DNA from: Agrobacterium fabrum
GTDB lineage: Bacteria > Pseudomonadota > Alphaproteobacteria > Rhizobiales > Rhizobiaceae
Assembly: GCA_003241215.1 (NCBI GenBank)
Contig: QFOL01000041.1
Span: 1 to 19,433 of the forward strand
Direction of reading: 5' to 3'
Length of the DNA stretch: 19,433 bases
The position numbers and the translations under genes were made by a program. The notes beneath the pieces are model-generated. The model saw nothing but the letters and a program-made list of their open reading frames with translations, was not told where the DNA came from and made no database searches. How positions within the stretch are numbered: position 1 is the stretch's first letter; each line of letters begins with the position of its first letter. This document shows, one piece after another, positions 15,227 through 19,433 of the stretch.

Positions 15227-15486
15227 AGTCCACGTTCTTCCGCCATCTTCCGGTATTTGGCCCTGAGTTGAGAGGCAACATCGTCTACTGGTGTAGTCCG
15301 TCCGGCCTCTGCATCGGCGATACCGCGCGCAATCGCCAAATCGAGAGCCGCCAGCCTTTTTTCACGCTCTTCAACCAGCCGAACGCCCTCCCGCAGTACT
15401 TCACTGCGCGAGTTGTAGCGTCCCGACTTCACAAGATCGGAAACATAGCCTTCAAGGTGACGGCCGAGATTTGCACTGCTTGCCAT
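15223..15486 (-). CDS. parD: ParD-family antitoxin
   Basis: An 87-residue ribbon-helix-helix (CopG/ParD) protein. Residues 1-47 show the ParD pattern: LGRHLEGYVSDLVKSGRYNS then RSEVLREGVRLVEERE. The C-terminal half is charged and likely disordered until bound to the toxin. ParD neutralises ParE and represses the shared promoter. It is the first gene of the pair, as usual. The ATG at 15486 is preceded by AGAGAGGA at a suitable distance. Confidence 0.9.
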   Translation of the reverse strand: MASSANLGRHLEGYVSDLVKSGRYNSRSEVLREGVRLVEEREKRLAALDLAIARGIADAEAGRTTPVDDVASQLRAKYRKMAEERGL

Positions 15487-15509
15487 GCCGATATCCTCTC
15501 TGCCTCCAC

Positions 15510-15531
15510 CTATACCATCCGGTGATAATAG
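15510..15531 (-). promoter_or_regulatory. Candidate parDE operator
   Basis: About 25 bp upstream of parD, on the plus strand, CTATACC and GGTGATAATAG form an imperfect inverted repeat around ATCC (15510-15531), in an AT-rich stretch. Autoregulation by ParD at such sites is known. The symmetry here has an insertion, so the assignment is tentative. Confidence 0.35.
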
Positions 15532-15585
15532 TTAGCAACGACAGGTGACGGCCACAACAACGCAAACCGTTAAAACAACCGGTCA

Positions 15586-15605
15586 GACCATTTTCGTCAA
15601 TGGTC
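15586..15605 (-). terminator. Stem-loop after the PilZ-like gene
   Basis: GACCATT (15586-15592) and AATGGTC (15599-15605) pair perfectly with a 6-nt loop, about ten bases past the minus-strand stop at 15615. Seven base pairs and no T run make it a weak terminator candidate. Confidence 0.35.
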
Positions 15606-15614
15606 GAGAGGACT

Positions 15615-15971
15615 TCAGAACGACCGGATATCGAGCTTCCGGTCCTTATGCGCCGGATGCGTGCTGAACACGAAAATGCGGTCCAGTTCCTTCTGTGTCA
15701 GCATGCGCAGGAAGCGGACGTGGATCGTGTTGTTGGCGTTGACGCGCAACATCACACAGCCGATCTTGGTGATGCGGGCATCGGGAATATCGAGATAGAA
15801 CTGGTGCGGCAGGTTATATTTGGTGAGCAGCGCCAGCACCGCTTCGGTCTGGGAGATGCGGATGACGTCGCAGCGCCGCGCCGCCATGTGCATCACGGCC
15901 TTTTCGGTATATTCGATGCGAGCGGCGTTCATGGTATCTTCCATGCGAAACCGGCTTTCGCGGTCATACAT
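15615..15971 (-). CDS. Small hypothetical protein, possibly PilZ-like
   Basis: A 118-residue cytoplasmic protein with no signal or membrane segment. The ATG at 15971 is chosen because AAGGAAGAATCCTTC provides a good ribosome binding site; a longer frame to 16052 has no such support. The central part (RRCDVIRISQTEAVLALLTK, NLPHQFYLDIPDARITKIGC, VMLRVNANNTIHVRFL) resembles the beta-barrel rhythm of PilZ domains, which bind cyclic di-GMP. However, the canonical RxxxR and D/NxSxxG motifs are not clearly present (ISQTEA replaces the second), so ligand binding may be lost. Fold assignment is tentative; that this is a real gene is fairly sure. Confidence 0.75.
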   Translation of the reverse strand: MYDRESRFRMEDTMNAARIEYTEKAVMHMAARRCDVIRISQTEAVLALLTKYNLPHQFYLDIPDARITKIGCVMLRVNANNTIHVRFLRMLTQKELDRIFVFSTHPAHKDRKLDIRSF

Positions 15972-16059
15972 GAAGGATTCTTCCTTGCTCAGGTAATGAT
16001 TCCTGATGACACCCGCACCGCTCTGCACGCCGAGACCCCCATGCTCAATCAATGGATCG

Positions 16060-16076
16060 AGACTATGCCATAGTCT
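16060..16076. promoter_or_regulatory. 17-bp perfect palindrome upstream of the PilZ-like gene
   Basis: AGACTATG and CATAGTCT flank a single C, giving two 8-bp half-sites with perfect symmetry. It sits about 90 bp upstream of the ATG at 15971 in an AT-rich intergenic region, a plausible operator or transcription-factor site. No known regulator was matched. Confidence 0.45.
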
Positions 16077-16163
16077 TTAACAATTCATATCAGCGCAGCC
16101 TTAAACAGACCGGAAGCGGGACATTTCCGCGATTTTTCCACAGGGGTATAAACCGCGCAAAAC

Positions 16164-16196
16164 TGCCCGGAACAGCGATGTTCCGGGCATGTTTTT
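16164..16196. terminator. Bidirectional intrinsic terminator after aglK
   Basis: TGCCCGGAACA (16164-16174) and TGTTCCGGGCA (16179-16189) form a perfect 11-bp stem with a GCGA (GNRA) loop. A run of five T follows on the plus strand (16192-16196), and on the minus strand GTTTTG follows the stem. It lies about 20 bp past the aglK stop and is the best terminator in the window. Confidence 0.85.
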
Positions 16197-16211
16197 CAGT
16201 GTTCATGGCAA

Positions 16212-17300
16212 TTATTTACGATAGGTCTTGCCGTCCGCATCGAAAAGATGGAGCTTTTCCTGCGGCGCGGCAAAACGCAGTGTTTCACCCTTGCCGACGG
16301 AAACGATGCCCGGCACCTTGACGATGATCGGCTCCTGCCCCTTGGGCGCTTCGAGATAAAGCAGGGTCACTTCACCCAGCGCCTCGACGATCGAGACCTT
16401 CCCCTCGAAAAGATAGTCGTCACCGGTAACGATGCTCAGATCTTCCGGCCGCACACCGAAGCTTGCCGCCTTGCCCTTTTCGGTTGCGGGCGTGGGAACA
16501 TAAACGGCGAGCGTCTTGCCGCCGGCAAGTTCGATCGAGGTCTTTTCGCCGGTTCCGGTAATCTTGGCGGCGATGATGTTCATGGCCGGCGAGCCGATAA
16601 AGCGCGCCACGAAAAGATTGGCCGGTCTTTCATAAAGTTCGAGCGGCGCACCGACCTGCTCGACGCGGCCCGCATTCAAAACGACGATACGGTCCGCCAG
16701 CGTCATCGCCTCCACCTGGTCGTGGGTGACGTAGATCATCGTCGTATCGGCCATCTGCTCGTTGAGCTTGGCGATCTCGATGCGGGTGGCGACACGCAGC
16801 GCCGCATCGAGGTTCGACAAGGGCTCATCGAACAGGAAGACCTTGGGATTGCGGCAGATGGCGCGGCCGATGGCGACACGCTGGCGCTGGCCGCCGGAGA
16901 GCGCCTTGGGCAGACGCTCCAGATATTGCGTCAGCTGCAGGATTTCGGCAGCGGCGCGCACGCGGCGGTCGATCTCCTGCTTGTTTTCTTTCGCGATCTT
17001 CATGCCGAAGGCCATGTTGTCGTAGACCGTCATATGCGGATAAAGCGCATAGGACTGGAACACCATGGCAATACCCCGGCGCGAGGGCGGGATTTCATTG
17101 ACGAGCTGGCCGTCAATGAACATCTCGCCGCCGGTGATTTCCTCCAGACCGGCGATCATGCGCAGCAGCGTCGATTTTCCGCAGCCCGAGGGGCCGACGA
17201 AAACGATGAATTCGCCCTGTTCGATCTGCAGATCGATACCGTGCAGGACCTTCACCTGCCCGTATGACTTGCGGATATCCTTGAGAACGAGACTGGTCAT
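16212..17300 (-). CDS. aglK: Alpha-glucoside ABC transporter ATP-binding protein
   Basis: AglK powers import of alpha-glucosides such as sucrose, trehalose and maltose by the AglEFGK transporter. The 362-residue protein is a MalK/UgpC-type ATPase at the inner face of the membrane. Walker A GPSGCGKST is at 36-44, the Q-loop Gln82, the signature LSGGQRQR at 134-141, Walker B VFLFDEP at 154-160 and the H-loop His193. A C-terminal TOBE/OB region (SFGVRPEDLSIV near 275) follows, as in sugar importers. The ATG at 17300 has GAGGGAGGAAC upstream, which decides the start. It is the last gene of the operon, 20 bp downstream of aglA, and is followed by the terminator at 16164-16196. Confidence 0.94.
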   Translation of the reverse strand: MTSLVLKDIRKSYGQVKVLHGIDLQIEQGEFIVFVGPSGCGKSTLLRMIAGLEEITGGEMFIDGQLVNEIPPSRRGIAMVFQSYALYPHMTVYDNMAFGMKIAKENKQEIDRRVRAAAEILQLTQYLERLPKALSGGQRQRVAIGRAICRNPKVFLFDEPLSNLDAALRVATRIEIAKLNEQMADTTMIYVTHDQVEAMTLADRIVVLNAGRVEQVGAPLELYERPANLFVARFIGSPAMNIIAAKITGTGEKTSIELAGGKTLAVYVPTPATEKGKAASFGVRPEDLSIVTGDDYLFEGKVSIVEALGEVTLLYLEAPKGQEPIIVKVPGIVSVGKGETLRFAAPQEKLHLFDADGKTYRK

Positions 17301-17320
17301 GGGTGTTCCTCCCTCATCTG

Positions 17321-18976
17321 TCAGGCGTAACGGGCGAAGAAAGCGCCCCATGCCGGAAGTTCTACGCTTCTGCCTTCAAGGCCGCTTGCAAAGCCGTGGC
17401 CTTCGAGAACCTCCCAGTTCCCTTCCGGCAGCGTCGCCTTTGCCGGCGTTGCGGACAGATTGAAGAGGCAAAGCACGGTTTCGTTGCCGAGTGTGCGGGT
17501 GTAGCTCAGCACCTCGCCCTCAACCGGCTGGAATTCGATGCCGCCCTTGGCAAAAGCGGGGTGCTTTTTGCGGAAGCTCAGGAAGCGGCGATAATGCTCG
17601 AGCACCGAGGCCTCGTTGCCCTGCTGGGCGCTGACGGCGCGCTGCTTGTGCTCGGCCGGAATGGGCAGCCACGTCTTTTCCGACGTCGAGAAGCCCGCCT
17701 GGGCATGACCGGCATCCCACACCATCGGCGTGCGGCAACCGTCGCGGCCCTTGAATTCCGGCCAGAACTGGATGCCGTATGGATCCTGCAAATCCTCAAA
17801 GGCGATATCGGCTTCGGTAAGGCCGAGTTCTTCGCCCTCATAGATGCAGACGGAGCCGCGCTGCGTCATAAGCAGTGCCGAGAGAACCTTGGCGAAAGCG
17901 TCCTTATCCTCGACATGCTCGCCCCAGCGGCTGACGTGGCGCACGACATCGTGGTTGGAGAAAGCCCAGCAGGCCCAGCCTTCCGGTGCGGCCTTGGCAA
18001 AATCCGCCTGCACATCGGCGACGCGCTGCGGTGTGAGCGCATCGGGGGCGAGGAACTCGAAGGCGTAGCACATCTGCATCTTGTCATCGCCGGATGTATA
18101 TTCACCGACGATTTCGAGGCCGCGCTGGCTATCACCCACTTCTCCGACAGCGGCGATATCCGGAAACTCGTCCAGCACCGCGCGGAAGCGCTTCAGGAAG
18201 GCGATGTTTTCCGGGCGGTTCTTGTCGTAGAGATGTTCCTGGAAATTATAGGGATTGACCGCCGGAGCGGTGGAGGCATTACGGCGCTCCGGCGCCAGCG
18301 CCGGGTTGTCGCGCAGCTCAAGGTCATGGAAATAGAAATTGATGGTGTCGAGGCGGAAACCATCGACGCCGCGCTTCAGCCAGAAGCGGGTGATATCAAG
18401 CAGCTCCTCCTGAACTTCCGGATTATGTAGATTGAGGTCCGGCTGCGAGGTCAGGAAGTTGTGCATGTAATATTGCATGCGGGTCGGATCCCACTGCCAG
18501 GCGGAACCGCCGAAGATCGACAGCCAGTTATTGGGCGGCGTGCCGTCCGGCTTGCTGTCCGACCAGACATACCAGTTCGATTTCGGATTGCTGCGGCTGG
18601 CGCGGCTTTCCACGAACCACGGATGCTGGTCCGAGGTGTGCGACATGACGAGGTCGATCATGACGCGGATACCGAGGCGATGGGCCTCCGCAATCAGCCC
18701 ATCGAAATCGGCAAGCGTGCCGAACATCGGATCGACATCGACATAATTCGAGACGTCGTAACCGAAATCCTTCATCGGCGAGGTGAAGAAGGGCGAAATC
18801 CAGATCGCGTCGGCACCCAGATTGGCGATATGCGCCAGCCGGTCGGTGATGCCCTTGAGGTCGCCGATGCCGTCGCCATTGGAGTCCTGATAGGAGCGCG
18901 GATATATCTGATAGATAACAGCGCCGCGCCACCAGTCCTTGTTGGGCGTCAAAGCGGAAGTCACCGAAGCGGTCAT
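17321..18976 (-). CDS. aglA: Alpha-glucosidase, GH13 family
   Basis: AglA hydrolyses imported alpha-glucosides in the cytoplasm. The 551-residue enzyme is of the GH13 oligo-1,6-glucosidase/alpha-glucosidase type, with the N-terminal WWRGAVIYQIYPRSYQDSNG. Conserved regions are DLVMSHTSDQHPW (108-120), GFRLD with the nucleophile Asp210, AVGEVGD with the acid/base Glu279, and FSNHD (339-343). No signal peptide, as expected for a cytoplasmic enzyme. The start at 18976 has AGGA seven bases upstream; an in-frame ATG at 19006, with GGGAGG further away, would add ten residues and is possible. It lies between aglG and aglK, the order known from Sinorhizobium meliloti. Confidence 0.94.
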   Translation of the reverse strand: MTASVTSALTPNKDWWRGAVIYQIYPRSYQDSNGDGIGDLKGITDRLAHIANLGADAIWISPFFTSPMKDFGYDVSNYVDVDPMFGTLADFDGLIAEAHRLGIRVMIDLVMSHTSDQHPWFVESRASRSNPKSNWYVWSDSKPDGTPPNNWLSIFGGSAWQWDPTRMQYYMHNFLTSQPDLNLHNPEVQEELLDITRFWLKRGVDGFRLDTINFYFHDLELRDNPALAPERRNASTAPAVNPYNFQEHLYDKNRPENIAFLKRFRAVLDEFPDIAAVGEVGDSQRGLEIVGEYTSGDDKMQMCYAFEFLAPDALTPQRVADVQADFAKAAPEGWACWAFSNHDVVRHVSRWGEHVEDKDAFAKVLSALLMTQRGSVCIYEGEELGLTEADIAFEDLQDPYGIQFWPEFKGRDGCRTPMVWDAGHAQAGFSTSEKTWLPIPAEHKQRAVSAQQGNEASVLEHYRRFLSFRKKHPAFAKGGIEFQPVEGEVLSYTRTLGNETVLCLFNLSATPAKATLPEGNWEVLEGHGFASGLEGRSVELPAWGAFFARYA

Positions 18977-19013
18977 GGAAGTGTCCTGTCTGGTATGGGC
19001 GTTCATGGAATGA

Positions 19014-19433
19014 TCAGCCTCCCTTGACGGAGCCTGCGAGCAGGCCACGCACGAGATAACGTTGAAGGGCGAAGAAAACGCAGAGCGGCACAACGATGGT
19101 GACGAAGGCCGAGGCGGTGAGGATTTCCCAGTTGCCGCCGCGCGAACCGAGCAGCGCATTCAAGGCCCCGGTCAGCACCAGCTCGTCCTTCTGCGTACCA
19201 AGGAAGACCATGGCGACAAGCAGATCGTTCCAGGTCCACAGGAACTGGAAGATGGCGAAGGACGCGAGCGCCGGGAAAGAGAGCGGCAGGATGATCTTGA
19301 CGAAGATTTCGAAATCGCTCGCGCCATCGACGCGGGCGCTTTCGATGATCTCCTTCGGCAGGCCGGAAATATAGTTGCGCAGCAGATAGATGGCGAGCGG
19401 CAGGCCGAAGGCGGTGTGCGCCAGCCAGATGCC
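19014..19433 (-). CDS. aglG: Alpha-glucoside ABC transporter permease, partial
   Basis: The C-terminal 139 residues of a MalG-type permease; the frame is open to the right edge, so the 5' part is outside the window. It starts here with GIWLAHTAFGLPLAIYLLRN. The cytoplasmic EAA loop ESARVDGASDFEIFVKIILP, which docks the ATPase, is intact. Membrane spans follow, including FAIFQFLWTWNDLLVAMVF and TASAFVTIVVPLCVFFALQ, and the end QRYLVRGLLAGSVKGG is typical of MalG-like permeases. The gene stops 37 bp (or 7 bp, depending on the aglA start) before aglA, in the same operon. The name rests on the adjacent aglA and aglK. Confidence 0.92.
   Translation of the reverse strand, partial: GIWLAHTAFGLPLAIYLLRNYISGLPKEIIESARVDGASDFEIFVKIILPLSFPALASFAIFQFLWTWNDLLVAMVFLGTQKDELVLTGALNALLGSRGGNWEILTASAFVTIVVPLCVFFALQRYLVRGLLAGSVKGG

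Noticed and set aside
16142..16196. Hairpin considered as part of a small RNA upstream of the PilZ-like gene
   Set aside because: It is better explained as the terminator of the agl operon, being about 20 bp after the aglK stop with T runs on both strands.
16248..18430. Two long plus-strand open frames opposite aglK and aglA
   Set aside because: Both are antisense to well-supported genes and show the same Arg/Asp/Gly-rich shadow composition.

Overview
The window looks like chromosomal DNA of an alphaproteobacterium of the Rhizobiaceae, most likely Agrobacterium. The grounds are the high GC content, the zwf-pgl-edd order of an Entner-Doudoroff operon, an alpha-glucoside (agl) transport operon with genes ordered aglG-aglA-aglK, and an isocitrate lyase gene paired with a RamB/ScfR-type regulator. 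The genus is inferred from gene content and protein character; no database search was possible. No rRNA, tRNA, CRISPR array, insertion sequence or prophage was seen.

Layout, left to right. (1) 1-43, minus: the first 14 codons of an exported protein that runs off the left edge. (2) 196-1611, minus: an XRE/IrrE-like/DUF2083 regulator, divergent from aceA (1868-3157, plus). The 256-bp gap between them carries a cluster of TTTACA repeats and an inverted repeat. aceA is followed by a GNRA-loop hairpin and a small unknown gene (3242-3499). (3) 3514-4386, minus: a LysR regulator with a perfect dyad over its start codon. Next to it lies a poorly defined stretch (4387-4929) with two mutually exclusive or overlapping small ORF candidates. 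(4) 4930-6111, minus: a BaiN/HI0933-type flavoprotein, divergent from a PuuA-PuuB-like pair (6238-8973, plus) for gamma-glutamylated amine catabolism. (5) 9111-13242, plus: zwf, pgl and edd, which convert glucose-6-phosphate to KDPG. (6) 13462-14826, plus: a Tat-exported metallophosphoesterase/5'-nucleotidase with a Pho-box-like sequence upstream. (7) 14927-15486, minus: a ParDE toxin-antitoxin pair. (8) 15615-15971, minus: a small, possibly PilZ-like protein with a 17-bp perfect palindrome upstream. (9) 16212-19433, minus: the end of the agl operon, aglK, aglA and partial aglG, closed by a bidirectional hairpin terminator.

Functionally the window is mostly central carbon metabolism. Alpha-glucosides are imported by the Agl transporter and hydrolysed by AglA to glucose. 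After phosphorylation, glucose feeds Zwf-Pgl-Edd. AceA supports growth on C2 units and fatty acids through the glyoxylate shunt. PuuA/PuuB feed amines towards succinate. I saw no convincing new multi-gene system. The best leads are regulatory structures (the dyad over the LysR start, the aceA repeat cluster, the palindrome before the PilZ-like gene, the Pho-box candidate) and a few small uncharacterised proteins.
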